From Trogon surrucura (taxonomy: Eukaryota > Chordata > Aves > Trogoniformes > Trogonidae): DNA of 64,000 bases. The notes under the pieces are model-generated. The model ran no database searches and was not told the origin of the DNA. It saw only the letters and a program-made list of their open reading frames with translations. Positions within the stretch are counted from its first letter, which is position 1. Each line of letters starts with the position of its first letter. The stretch is from assembly GCA_020746105.1 (NCBI GenBank), contig CM036628.1:8731191-8795190 (forward strand), given 5' to 3'. The position numbers and the translations under genes were made by a program. Below are positions 25,501 through 36,101 of this stretch, in pieces.

Positions 25501-28500
25501 CTCCCCTGCGCCCTGTGTGGCTGTCGGAAAGGCAGTTTTCCTTTCCTACAGGGCCTGCCTCACCCTCTCCCTCCTGTTCTGCAGGGAGCACACTATTTGC
25601 AAACCCAAGGGCAAGGCAGCCCAGCCTCTGGATTAGGACAAGCAGGAATTTCTCCCCATTCCCTCTGCAGCTTGGCAAATGTGCCTTAGCCACGGGCCAG
25701 TGGGAGAGGCCAGAGGGACCACACAATGCCTCCTTGGCTCCTGGGCAATCTCATAAGAGGAAGGGCTCTCGCTGCCGGAGCACGGGGCAATCACCGGGGA
25801 TGGGGATTGCAGCCGCTCGCTCAGGAGAGCCAAGCAGAGCTGGCCTGTACCTCCCCACACACCACCTCTAGCCAGCCACATGCAGCAAACACAGAGAACA
25901 GGCTAAGGAAGATTGAGCTTGACAGCCTGCCTGGACAGCATCAGGTACCGAATTCTCTCTATCTACACCTTTTGCTAAATTTCCCCAAAAGACTTCCCCG
26001 TGCCCTAAACCCCATTACTGACACCTCCAAGCATGACAGCCCTTACCTTCAGGCACAGGCAAGAAGATGAGGGGTTTGTGAAACAGCATCTGCAAGCCAT
26101 GTTTAGGAGTCATCAGAGACCCACCCAAGGCCACCCAAGTCTCCTGCACTTGCCAAAGGGGGCAAACCAGGCCAGCTCCGATCCCACTGCACAGGGAGAC
26201 TCCCTCCCAACCCCAGTACAACCTCAGTTGTGATCATATTGTATCAGCAGCGCTGGTCTCATCTGCTCTGGGCTATCTGCATGTTCACTGCCCATCTGCC
26301 CTCTTCTGAACGTTGCTCCCATGGAATGGGACACCAAAGACCTGTCATACCAGCGGCTGCCCAGTCCTAGCACACAAAAACCTCCTTGTAGAGCAAGGAG
26401 GGAACCAGAGCATGCTGTGGTCCACACATCTGGTCTAGCCAGTGTCTTCTGTGCTTCTCAGGTCCCCAACTGCCTGCAAAGTTTCTTGGGTTTTCCTTCC
26501 TACTTGAAGAGGTGTATGGAAACAAGGACTGGCAACACACCCATTGAAGAGCAACACTGGAGAAGTTGGTTGCTTTTCAATTACACCAGTCTTCATGCTT
26601 TTGATCATTCTGATGCCTTGAGTGACTTATTCTCTAGCTGTATCTAGAGCAGAGAGCTCTGAGCACTCCAGTCCTCAGGACTTTTTGCTGGGCCCTCTAA
26701 GGGCTTTCACCTCCAGTCTCTAGACTGGCTGTCACACCACCTGCTCAGTTTTCATCTCTATCCTTTGCTTAGAACACAAAGTGACCAAAACCAATTTTTG
26801 CACAGTCCCACACCTCTAAGAATTTATTTTAAAAGATTTAAGAGAAATGTATTATGTTTATTTGCCATATTATGTACCACATACTGTGACAGCTCAACAG
26901 AAAAAGTGTTGGGCATGACTCTGTGATGTACTGACTGTCCCGAAAATTGCAAACACTCAACTTCAAGCCCTTTCAGAAAAATCCCACTGAGTTCAATGAG
27001 AGTGTGTACAGTCACTTTGTGCATCCTTGAGTATTTTTTTTCTTAAATTTTAAAATATCAGGGTTTACAGCCTTGTTCTCCTGGGCTTCCAGAAACCGTC
27101 TCCCATTCTCAATAGGTATGCAACATCACCCTGGAAGAGCTAGGTAAAACCAATAATGCTTTCCTCTAAACAAAAAAAATTGAGTTACCGTCATTTTCTA
27201 AAAAGAAATTGTTACAATGAACTTACCATTTGCCTTTTGTTTTCTATCAAGTTTGATCCAATTATTCCAAGAAATGACCCAAAACCAAGCTGGAAAACAA
27301 CATACTGTTAGCATTTAGATCAAGACAATATCCAACATATTTTACATACAGACAGAACACAAATAAACCCAGAAGCAGCAAAAGAACATACTGCGGATGT
27401 GCGAACACTCTTCCTTCAGCAAGGAATCAGTGGAGTCTTTCACTAGCAGAAACTATCAAGTGCATCCCTTATATGACACTGAAAGTGTGTGTAGAAACCA
27501 CTAAAAGCGTGTGTAGAAACCAAAAGGATGAGTTCTGAATTCCACCCCCTCCCCAGTGATGCTGAGAAATGGCTGGTGGATGAGGATATGCATTGCTGCC
27601 TTGCAACAACCCTACCAACGCTCAGGAGCCTTCAGATGCAAACTCAGCAGGACCATGTCACTAGCATCTGCAGGACCAGGCTTTCGTAACCTCACCAAGG
27701 GTGTGAGCAATCACCTGTGACTTCAACTCTGAGACCTTCCTGATATGAAGTAGGGGAGAATTATTCTCAGGAAGATCTGGCAGTTTTCTGCTGCCTTCTA
27801 CTCCTCCCTCATTTCCAGGGGTTAGGATGCACCACCCAAGATCTTCTACCAGAAGGCAACAGAATAAATGACTCCAGAAAAAGCATCTTTTCTTGCTGCC
27901 ATAACTAACAACATCGTTCTTATTTCAGCTCAGTTAAGTCAGCCAGGAGTGCAATCTCCCAGCTCCTTTCTACACAGCCTTAGGCTACTTAGCAACACTA
28001 AACAGAAGTTTCTAGGACAGAGCACACCTCAGACAGGCCAGAAAGAGCAACTTCAACCAGGAACCACTGATTACAGGGGCAGATGCAGAAATACATCTGT
28101 GTGACACCAAGAAGGGTCTTTGATCAACGTAGAGCACATCCAGCTCCACTTCTATGGGTTGGTAAAATGAGAATCGCTGGAAAAGTCCTACAGATGGACT
28201 GGTCATATTAAACAGGTTCAAATCCAGTCAATCGACTAAGAGGGCAGTGAAGATCCGGGTGAGAATGCCAAAGAGCTGGGCAGCTCCTCAGGGAGCAGAA
28301 TAAGGCACGAGACAAGCTGCAGTGATTCAGGAATGAGTCAACTAACCCGGAATCGATATTTTAAGATCCAGGAAGAGAAAACAAAGGTTTAATAAATCTA
28401 TACCAACAAGCAGAGGCATGTGCAGAGATTAACAGATGCAAACATGATGACAAGTCAGACTCACTCTGCCAAAGCCCAGGAGCCTTCGGTGCAGTGCTGC

Positions 28501-31500
28501 GGGCAGTGAGGGCTGGGAATAAAGAGAGCAGCTGGTCAGGCTGCTGCTTCCCAGCTGCCTGCCTTCCACTCCGAGCTCTTGGGAGCTAGGGACAAATGAC
28601 CATGGTGGGAAATGCAGGAACAAAGCCTACTGCTTAACACTGGGGCAGGAGGCAGGCAGGGCAGAGAGTCAGAGGCACTGCTGAACTGCCCCAAACTGTG
28701 CTCCTGGCCTTAATATTTCACTCAGCTTGGGCAAGTAACGACCTTCCCCAAGAAACAGGATCGATTCCAAGCCCAAAACTTGGGAGATCCAGGCATTATT
28801 TTCAGTCTGGTGATGTTTAGCAACAAGAAGGTTGTGTGGCAAAGCACATCTAAGGCAAATGCTTAAGAAAAAGATATGCCCTTTGAACTTGACCCAAAAC
28901 ACGTAAGGGAAATATTTGCATCACCTTTCACAGCTGCCTCAACCCAAAAGGTGAAATACTTTAGATAATTTCAAGACAGTTCAAAAAGAAGAAATTAGAG
29001 CAAGGCTGTACAACAGGTGAAGACAAACGAAATCAACAGATTCTCATTAATTAATGGGATTTTTCACTGCATTAATGGGAAAACCACTTGTTCTTCTGCA
29101 GATGGGACAAAGAGATCTTAGTAATGTACATCAGCTGCATCACTTATTTGCTGGTGGATATGATCCCCAGGGATGTCTGTCTGACAGGAGGACAGGACAC
29201 AAAAGCAATGAGCTTTTCCAAAGTAGAGCCCCAGGCCAATATGCTTGACAAGGAACCATTACAGAAGACATTGGCTACACAGAGCCTAAGAGTCATTCAT
29301 TTACACAGATGCTGAAAGCTGATATAACTTGGAGACAACACCTGTATCTCACAGAGTCTCACTTCTGTAGGGGTGCTTGCCCTCTGCACCTGATTGTTTC
29401 TCCTGCCAGCTGAGCATCACTGTCACAGTCGGGGCTCCCCGGGCCCAGGTCACTCATCCAGCCACAACCAAGAGTATTTCCTATAGAGGCACAGCCAGGG
29501 TGTTCACAGACGTAGTTGTGAAGGTGTCAGTGGTCACAGGAGGAGGGTGGAGGCAGCTGGCTATAGGTCATGTTGTGGCACCCTCTGCTTCAGCTCCTCC
29601 AGTTGTGTCAACAAGGAACTGCACTGTTAGGGAAAAAAACCAAAACAATACCAAATCCAAAAAGCCCCAACCAAACAAAACCCCATGATGAAAGGAAGGT
29701 CTCCAGTGCCCGGTTCTGTCCTTCTTCGGGAGGCCTGGGAAGACGATCTGCTGCACCGGACAGCCACTTCTTTGCATGTTTCCTCCTTGCACAAGAGGTG
29801 CTCGCCCAAGACACACAGGTTAAAAGAGAAAAGAATAGTGCATTAGGCATGGCAGCGATGAGACATCTGACGTTCCATGAGATGATTTTCATCCAGGGAT
29901 CTGGTCCACACATGAAGAAGACAGTCAACACATGAAAAGACTTCTGGCTCTATCCTCTCCTTACCAGTGCAGGGTACTCAGGGTGTGACTACTGGTGGGT
30001 GTAGCATTAAGAGTGCACAGAAATCCCTGATGGAGATACTTGACATCTGTGTGAAGGTCTGGATGATAAGACCTGCAGGGAGCTGCCTCTTCAGGGCTGT
30101 GGAAGCCACCCACTTGGGGACAACTCACTCATGCACCACAGCAAGCCCTTTTTCCACAGTAAAGGGAGAAATCCCAGCTTGTTACAAAACATCAGCTATT
30201 TTAAGCACCTGCTGAAACATCCAGCAGCACACTGAAATGCATTCCTGTGCAGGGAGACAGGCGAGGTCGTCATGCATTTCCACACAGCAAATTAATGAAC
30301 TAAGAGGGGGAATTTGGTGACAAACACAAACTGTTAGGGTGTATCTGAATAAGGTTACCCAATGCCCTTCCCAAGTCCAGGAATTCATTAATTCCTTGAG
30401 TAGACCGAGTGTTACAGAAGTGTAAGCAATGCTGACGTTCCTGAAGCATAAATAGCACAGGAGATGTCAGGGGGACATGAACAACAAGCTCTACCCATCT
30501 GCATCAGCCTGCAGGACCTGCTTAAAGCACGACGCTCAACTCAGGCTGACAGAGTGTAGGTTAAATGCAGAGCGTTGGAAGCCAGCCTGCCACCTTTCTT
30601 AACACCTTCCTTCTGTACTTCTCTTTAAAAGAGAACAGGCCTAAACGTAGGAGTTAAGGGGTCTTCTTCAGTCGTAGAAGAGCTTGTCCACAGAGATGTA
30701 TAGACCTCCCTGAGGTCAGCAATGTGTGGCAAATAAACCAAACCACAAGAAGGCAAGAACAAGTCTCCACCTACTTATCTGAGCTGGCTTTAAGCTCCTA
30801 TCTTTGGGGCTCCCAACCTAAATGCACGGCACTGCACAGCCACCACACCAGGAGTCTCTAGCTGGGGTGCTGCTGTTATGCTCAACCTGCTGAGGCACTG
30901 AATTTGGCTGCAGCTTCTGTGCTTTTTTCTGAGCATCTCAGACACGTACAGGAACACACCAGGACTTGCTTTCCAGCTCGTATTAGACCTCTGCTCATGC
31001 TGGGAGGGCATGATGTACTTGCCCCCTATGCTTCTGCAGGAGGTTATGCATCTGCTGGCAAGAACACTGGGCACCGATCCTCTTCTCTAAATTAAGCCAT
31101 TTGAAGCTACAAGATTGTCCTTTCCCATTTTCATCTATTGATAACAAAAAAAGAAGAAATGGATGTGCCAGCTGCCTTGATGTGCAGGCTCCCCTGGCAA
31201 GCTGCCACAGCTATTGCCAACGTGCTTCTCCTCATTCAGGGACTCTGAGTCGTTAAACACTTTTTGCAAGTGAACTTCATGACCGCGAGCTCACATGAAC
31301 AGTATTTCAAGACCTGGTCTCTCAACTATTCTTGGCACCTACAGTCCTTCTTTGCCCTTCTTCTGCCTGGGGTTAATGTGATGTATGCAAACAAAGAATT
31401 TCTAAGGTTGCTTTGACTGACATAAGACCTATTCATCTGTCTCACCGTTAGCTCAAAAGCATGTTATTACCTAAGCTCAGAGGAAGCTGCCACTTGCATG

Positions 31501-34500
31501 GGATTTTTGCATGGGAATGAGCAGCAGGTGCAAAATAATAATAATAAAACAAATGAATCAAATGGCAATGAAGTAGCTAAGCATAATATTCAGGATAAGA
31601 TCATCCTTTATAACATTTGCAGCATTACAAGGGACTTTTGTAGGCAATAAGTTTTCTAGACCTACCTAGGAGTTCTATACTTACAATAACCCCTGGGTAA
31701 TAACCTCCAACAGTCACATTTTGGGTTCTTGTTGTAGCAGCTAGGCCCACCGTTAGAATTAATACTGACACAATGAGGAGAGTCACAGTTACGTAGAGGG
31801 AATTTCTTTTTCTTCTATTGAACGACCCTAAAAACACACATACACAACAGAATTTGCTGATTCCATCTCGGGGACAGTCACGGTACCACAAATTTCTCCT
31901 CCCACCACCAATCACATTGTGGTGAATTTTCCTTCTTCTAACTTGAGAGTATTTTTGGGTTTGGCTGTCACTTTTCACCTTCACTAACACCATCAAGCAA
32001 TACTAGGGCATCTGATTTCATGTTCCCTTATCATTGCTCTGACGCAGATGAAGACAGCCTCAAGAATTGTAACTTCTGCAAAGCTCATTTGGATACACGG
32101 GAGCCTCTCAGCGCCTCTGGCCTGGGGCAACTGAGCTAATGAGAAATATTACCATTAGGCATTTATGCATTTTCTGATCTGTCTACTCACATCAAGCTAA
32201 ATAACACAGTGTATGCCACTTGTTTGGAGGGGGGGGAAATCTTGGCTGTAATCCTATCTTAAAGCACTCACAATTTTCCATTTAAATGAGACATCATCAC
32301 TAACAACCACTTCCCCTCCTGTAGTATCATCCTCTACTTTCAGCAAGGACCAAGTATTTTTAGATGCTCGAATAATGAATTTGTGAATTGAAAAAAAAAT
32401 CATCCACAGCTGGCCAATTATGGTTTTTTCTTTTATATATTTATAGAACTTGCAAATGAGCATAAATATAAAACAGTGATTCCATCAGCCAAGAGGAAAT
32501 CTGGCTGCAGCATTACGCTCAGCAGTATCCTTCGCTGCGCTTGTTCAGCGCGTGCTCTGCCATCTTCACACCACTTCATTGAACAATCCTTTTAATTATA
32601 TTTCATACATTATGTAGACATAACCCAGCACTTGTGAGATTGGCTGGCAGGGTAATGGCTGCTGGGGCCACCCTGAACCCCATCCCTGCAGCCTGGGGCT
32701 CTCCAACAGACCCCAGGTGCATCCCAGAGAGTCCCAAGTGACGTGCATGTCACCAGCACTTCTCAGAGTGTTTCAGAGAAGGGCAGGGATGTGTCCCAGG
32801 AGCAAGGAGCTGCTTCCACCATCACCGAGTGCATTCCCTAAAGCAAACGATGTTGGGAGTCCACCTGAGGTGTTCATGGGCTATCTGACAGCCCATACGT
32901 GGTGAGATATGGCACCTGCAGAAAAGCCAGGAGGACTCAGCCAACCGAACACAACTTCCTTGCCCACAGTCTCCAGAGAGCAGCACATCAGGCCGTGCAG
33001 GGCAGCTTTCTGTCTCAAAGATATTTGCCCCAGGTGCCCATAGGACCCTCTTCAGGGTCTGCATATATCTGCAGCACAGCTAAAGAGATTTTTTCATCCT
33101 AATAACCACACCAACGTAGCCATATTGTAGAAATTATGTCCCTTTCTCTGCAGGGACAGCTCTTTCCCAGGAAAAAAAGGGCAGCAGCTCTGTGTTGCTC
33201 GTCCACATCTCCTGCACCCTGACCCACAAGCTGTGCTGCTGGCAGGAGTGCTCCCTCCCCACGCAGGTCGACGCCCTGGGCTGGCATGGCTGCCACAGGC
33301 ACCGGGCTAGATTATTTTGCCCACGCCAACCAGGTGAGCTTAAAACCACAGACAAGTCCTAAACTTAAGGCTTAAAAGCCCATCATGAGAAGATGAAAGG
33401 CAAGAGAGGTTTGTAAAGAAACACAACACCCCTTCTGACTGTCCAGTGTCTCTGGAAGGAAAGCTCTCCACCCAGAAACCTTCTGCTCTCATCCTGGAGC
33501 ACAGCTGTGACCACACCTCTGGGACATTACTGGGTCTAAGAGCAACTTAGTCCTTAGCTGGAATGAACAGCTAGACAGTTACTCATTTCACACAAAATAA
33601 AATTAAATAGCTACTAGGGAACCGTATGATCCAGGCTGGATCAGTGATCCTTAATTTTTCATGTCATTTTTTACGGGATAGGGATAAAGGTACCCAACAC
33701 TTCATTGCAGGTTGCATGTGGACTTAATCCTTTTATTCTACTAAATCTGCCACATAAGTTAATAATATAAAATCTAGACTTCTAAAGAATTCAAAATTCA
33801 TCAAGATATTAGGCCATTCCGTACCTATTGCCTCTCAAATGCTTGTGCCACGCTCCAACTCCAATGTAATCACTTACATGCAAGCGTCATATAAACATCT
33901 CAAAATTCCAAAGTACTGGAACCAAAGGTTTAACCAAACAAAACTTTAGGAACTGCAGAAAAAATGGCTACAACTTATATGGGTTAGTTTTGAAACGAGA
34001 GAAAGAATGAACCTGTCCTGCTTACACACAGATTAACAAACCTCTGATTACTGCTACAGTTTGGCTGGCAATGAGCAGAAGGCAAGTAAAACCATCCACA
34101 AAACTTAAATTCTTTGCAGTTAGGCCGTGTGGGTGTGCAGATGTTTCTGTGCCACGCAAAACCAGCCCGCTGAGCACGTCGGAGTGAGCAACGCGGGTAC
34201 AGGAGCACCACAACTGAACACACACCCCTATTCCTGCATTTCCATCAGAGACCTTCAGAAAGTTACAATGAAAAAATCTGCAAAATGTGCTGTTTTCCTC
34301 ACAACCAGAGTGCACTGTAATAGCATTTCTGCAGGAAAACACGAAAAGCAGCAGCTTGAAACCCTGTTTATGGATTCCAAACTTGTTTCAGAACCACCAT
34401 GTTTTCTATTCTTACATTTCTACATTGTTTCCCAGCTTACAACTGGTACACACCAACAAGCAAAACAGAAGCGAAACAAAAGGTTTCCAATTGGAAAATT

Positions 34501-36101
34501 TCTGAAAGCTTTTCAATATTCCTCCTAAGATTAACAAACAAACAAAAAAAACGAAACCAAAATGCTTTTATTTCAAGTCCTGACAAAACCAACCATAATA
34601 TTTTAACTTGATATTGGAAAGATATGTGAAATTGAAGAATAATGTGATTACCTCTACTTCAGCTCTGTACTGGGACACCAATTAGATTTTTCTCTTTCTC
34701 TGAAAACACGTTTTGGCACATGCAGATTGAGAAAGAGCATTTGTGCTTCTGTACAGATGCCTGCAGCTGCTTCTGCATACATGTACTCATTCTCAGTATC
34801 TCCACTGATAGCTGTTGAAGGGCTGCCCTGGCAAAATTCTCTCTCTCAACATTAATTTTTGCTGAAAGTATTTCCCATTAGATCGTCTTCCTCTTTGCTG
34901 TTGAGCTTAGTACAGCTTTACACACAGAAGTGGAGCTATGACAGCTTTGCTATGTCTGCTTTTAAGAGACAGTAATAGCCTCTTCTCTGTGATTTGTCCA
35001 AATTACACACCTCAAACCTTGCGGTGTTTACCTCAACCTCAAACAAGGTGGTTGGAAACACCGTGCTTAACTCTGTGACGAAGATGTAAAGAAATTAATG
35101 CTATCAGTAGTCTGGCTATTTCTTTCGCTACAGCGGCATGCAGAACGTGGACAGGCTCCAGAAAGGTAATTTTAAGCCTCAGAAACATTTTCTTATTATA
35201 GTTGACATATATAAGCCCACTCTAAGAACACGGTTGCAGAAGGTTTCTCCAGCTAACTTTAAAAGTTTTCAGTGATACGTATCTCTGTACTGCCCCGATC
35301 TGCTTCAGCTTTTTCTCCGATTATCAGAAGAAAACAGACAAGATGGCACAGAAACAGCACCGACTGCTCCATCTTGTTCTTTGAGGGGGGGAAGCGACAA
35401 GTGAAGAACAAGCACCAAGTAGCCAGCTCTAGCTGCTCCCCTTGGGAGACCCGGGGGCAAAAAGCACCGACCCTTCTCCTCCTCCTCCTGCTCCATTTCT
35501 CTGTTCAAAGAGCAGCGCCGGGACTCGAGCCGCGCTCCGAACACGGCCCCGCCGGGCAAGGCCGACGGGAGGGGGACGCCGGGGGGTCTGCAGGCACCCG
35601 CTGGGACTGGCGGGAAGCCGGGGAAACTGCAATTAGCGGTGTGGAGAGATTCTCTGACCTAATTAAAGGAGGCGCAGGAGCGCTGCGAGGGGAGCGGGCG
35701 CGCTCCCCGTCCCTGCTCCGAAGGATGCTGCGGGGGGACCGGCGGCCGCCTCCGCCCGGGCACCGAGCCCGACACACAGGGGGCTCTGCCGCAGCCCCGG
35801 CACACGGGGAAGTGACACACACACACACGCAAACACGCACACACACAGAGACAGGGACCGGCCCCCGCTGCGGCGGACACCGCGCCCGATAGGCGGCGGG
35901 GCGGGCAGGGCAGCGGGGCCGGGGGTGGCGGCGGGGCTCCGGTCCGGTTGGGACAGGGGCGGCGGCCCCGGGGACTCACCGCCCAAAATGGCCGGGCACC
36001 GCCGCACGTCCCCTCGCCCCCCCGGCCCCGGCGCAGCACTCACCCACGGAGTCGGGCAGCGCGACGCCGCCCGGGCGCTGCTGAGTCAGGGACTGCCGCA
36101 T
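10363..36101 (-). CDS. TMEM255A: Transmembrane protein 255A (TMEM255A, formerly FAM70A), nine coding exons
   Basis: Coding exons on the minus strand, 5' to 3': 36101-36044, 31827-31685, 27289-27227, 22005-21916, 20082-20020, 19058-18970, 16482-16320, 14437-14294 and 10521-10363. All have GT-AG borders and compatible phases, giving 323 aa. Membrane segments lie at about 31-52, 65-82, 89-112 and 194-219. A Cys-rich loop is encoded by exons 6 and 7 ([12 protein letters not shown]). The C-terminal tail is rich in Pro and Tyr, with PPxY motifs at 304-307 (PPRY) and 318-321 (PPPY), which in general can bind WW domains. It is a four-pass membrane protein of unknown biochemical role, and I add no function. 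A segment of about 24 residues present in the long human isoform between exons 5 and 6 (from memory) was not found here, so the product matches the shorter isoform. Confidence 0.95.
11005..11534 (-). mobile_element. Solo LTR of an avian endogenous retrovirus (old copy, minus orientation)
   Basis: Begins with the hallmark TGGTTTAACCCCAGCCAGCA and ends near AAAAACCAGGGCA. In between it has the A-rich AATAATA stretch, a GATATCCCTTTGGCTAGTTT block and the block TAGCAACAACTAAAAC. The same elements appear reverse-complemented at 14892-15463, which proves the family relation inside this window. No internal viral genes are attached. The family name is not asserted, but the type is familiar from bird genomes. 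Confidence 0.85.
12700..13500 (-). mobile_element. Second, different LTR fossil (avian ERV type), borders approximate
   Basis: Recognised by blocks such as GTATATGGAATGGAATACTT, TTGGTCAGGTTTGGGTCACT, the AT-rich AATAATAAAAACAAAT stretch at 12895-12960 and the end block AGTGCAGCCTCTTAGAAGAG. It resembles a common bird LTR type distinct from the copy at 11.0 kb. Both borders are uncertain by about 60 bp, and the left one more so. No viral coding region is present. Confidence 0.6.
14294..14437 (-). CDS. TMEM255A: TMEM255A coding exon 8
   Basis: Acceptor TTTTAACAG, donor CAG|GTAGGG, 48 codons, phase 0 at both ends. Encodes the start of the Pro/Tyr-rich cytoplasmic tail ([13 protein letters not shown]... 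to ...[10 protein letters not shown]). Confidence 0.95.
14892..15463 (+). mobile_element. Solo LTR of the same avian ERV family as 11.0 kb (plus orientation)
   Basis: Starts near GGCCTGGTTTCAGATG and has the block TCCTAGTAGCTGGTATAGAG, AATCATGTTGATAACACACT and a trinucleotide-rich centre. It ends TTGCTGGCTGGAGTTAAACC ACAGCA, the reverse complement of the left edge of the 11.0 kb copy. It is therefore in inverted orientation to that copy, about 3.4 kb away, across exon 8. No viral gene remains. Confidence 0.85.
15251..15313. repeat. Trinucleotide-rich simple repeat inside the LTR
   Basis: Runs of ATT, then CTA/CCA triplets (ATTATTATTATTGCTACTAC and onward). This is the pyrimidine-strand counterpart of the A-rich AATAATA stretch in the inverted LTR copy at 11.13-11.19 kb, so it grew from LTR sequence. 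Confidence 0.75.
16320..16482 (-). CDS. TMEM255A: TMEM255A coding exon 7
   Basis: Acceptor TAATCTAG, donor GACATG|GTAAGA, 1 + 162 nt. Encodes the loop after the Cys-rich stretch ([14 protein letters not shown]), the conserved [14 protein letters not shown] and the fourth membrane segment ([20 protein letters not shown]). Confidence 0.96.
16483..18969 (-). other. TMEM255A: TMEM255A intron 6
   Basis: No exon, transposon or regulatory element was recognised in this 2.5 kb. Confidence 0.6.
18970..19058 (-). CDS. TMEM255A: TMEM255A coding exon 6
   Basis: Acceptor TATTCACACAG, donor GGAA|GTAAGC, 29 codons plus 2 nt. Encodes [16 protein letters not shown] then [13 protein letters not shown], the Cys-rich extracytoplasmic loop. 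The front half is more diverged from mammals than the rest of the protein. Confidence 0.9.
19059..20019 (-). other. TMEM255A: TMEM255A intron 5
   Basis: I looked here for the extra segment of the long human isoform (…STKNSPSTRVMRNLTQ…, recalled from memory) and did not find it. Nothing else was recognised. Confidence 0.55.
20020..20082 (-). CDS. TMEM255A: TMEM255A coding exon 5
   Basis: Acceptor TTGTCTGCAG, donor CCAGAG|GTGAGA, 21 codons in phase 0: [20 protein letters not shown] then E. Part of the large loop between membrane segments 3 and 4. Confidence 0.93.
20083..21915 (-). other. TMEM255A: TMEM255A intron 4
   Basis: No exon or known repeat was seen. A short direct duplication (GCTTGCTGCTAATT) occurs near 21698-21744. 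Confidence 0.6.
21916..22005 (-). CDS. TMEM255A: TMEM255A coding exon 4
   Basis: Acceptor CTTTCTCAG, donor CACATA|GTAAGT, exactly 30 codons. Encodes the third membrane segment, [20 protein letters not shown], then [10 protein letters not shown], essentially unchanged from mammals. Confidence 0.97.
22006..27226 (-). other. TMEM255A: TMEM255A intron 3
   Basis: 5.2 kb of intron. No exon, transposon or conserved regulatory element could be recognised by reading. Confidence 0.6.
27227..27289 (-). CDS. TMEM255A: TMEM255A coding exon 3
   Basis: Acceptor TTGTTTTCCAG, donor CAAATG|GTAAGT, 21 codons: [20 protein letters not shown] then M. It completes the second membrane segment. Too short to stand out by itself, but the phase and sequence match exactly. 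Confidence 0.96.
27290..31684 (-). other. TMEM255A: TMEM255A intron 2
   Basis: 4.4 kb with no exon recognised. A 17-bp near-duplication at 27484-27522 (period 22) and an AATAATAATAATAA simple tract near 31537 are the only local structures noted. Confidence 0.6.
31685..31827 (-). CDS. TMEM255A: TMEM255A coding exon 2
   Basis: Acceptor TGTGTTTTTAG, donor GTTATT|GTAAGT, 2 + 141 nt. Encodes [12 protein letters not shown], the first membrane segment ([20 protein letters not shown]) and the conserved [16 protein letters not shown] is an N-glycosylation sequon. Confidence 0.97.
31828..36043 (-). other. TMEM255A: TMEM255A intron 1
   Basis: AT-rich intron whose upstream part runs into the CpG island. 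Contains the CA-type simple repeat near 35814-35850. No other exon was recognised. Confidence 0.65.
35814..35850. repeat. (CA)n-like simple repeat
   Basis: Interrupted ACACACAC/GCAAACACGCACACACAC run in the CpG-island edge of intron 1. Confidence 0.85.
36044..36101 (-). CDS. TMEM255A: TMEM255A coding exon 1
   Basis: ATG at 36101-36099, residues [19 protein letters not shown], donor GTGG|GTGAGT. It matches the family start (MxQSLTQQR…LPDS). 19 codons plus 1 nt, joining GG of exon 2 to make Gly. Confidence 0.95.
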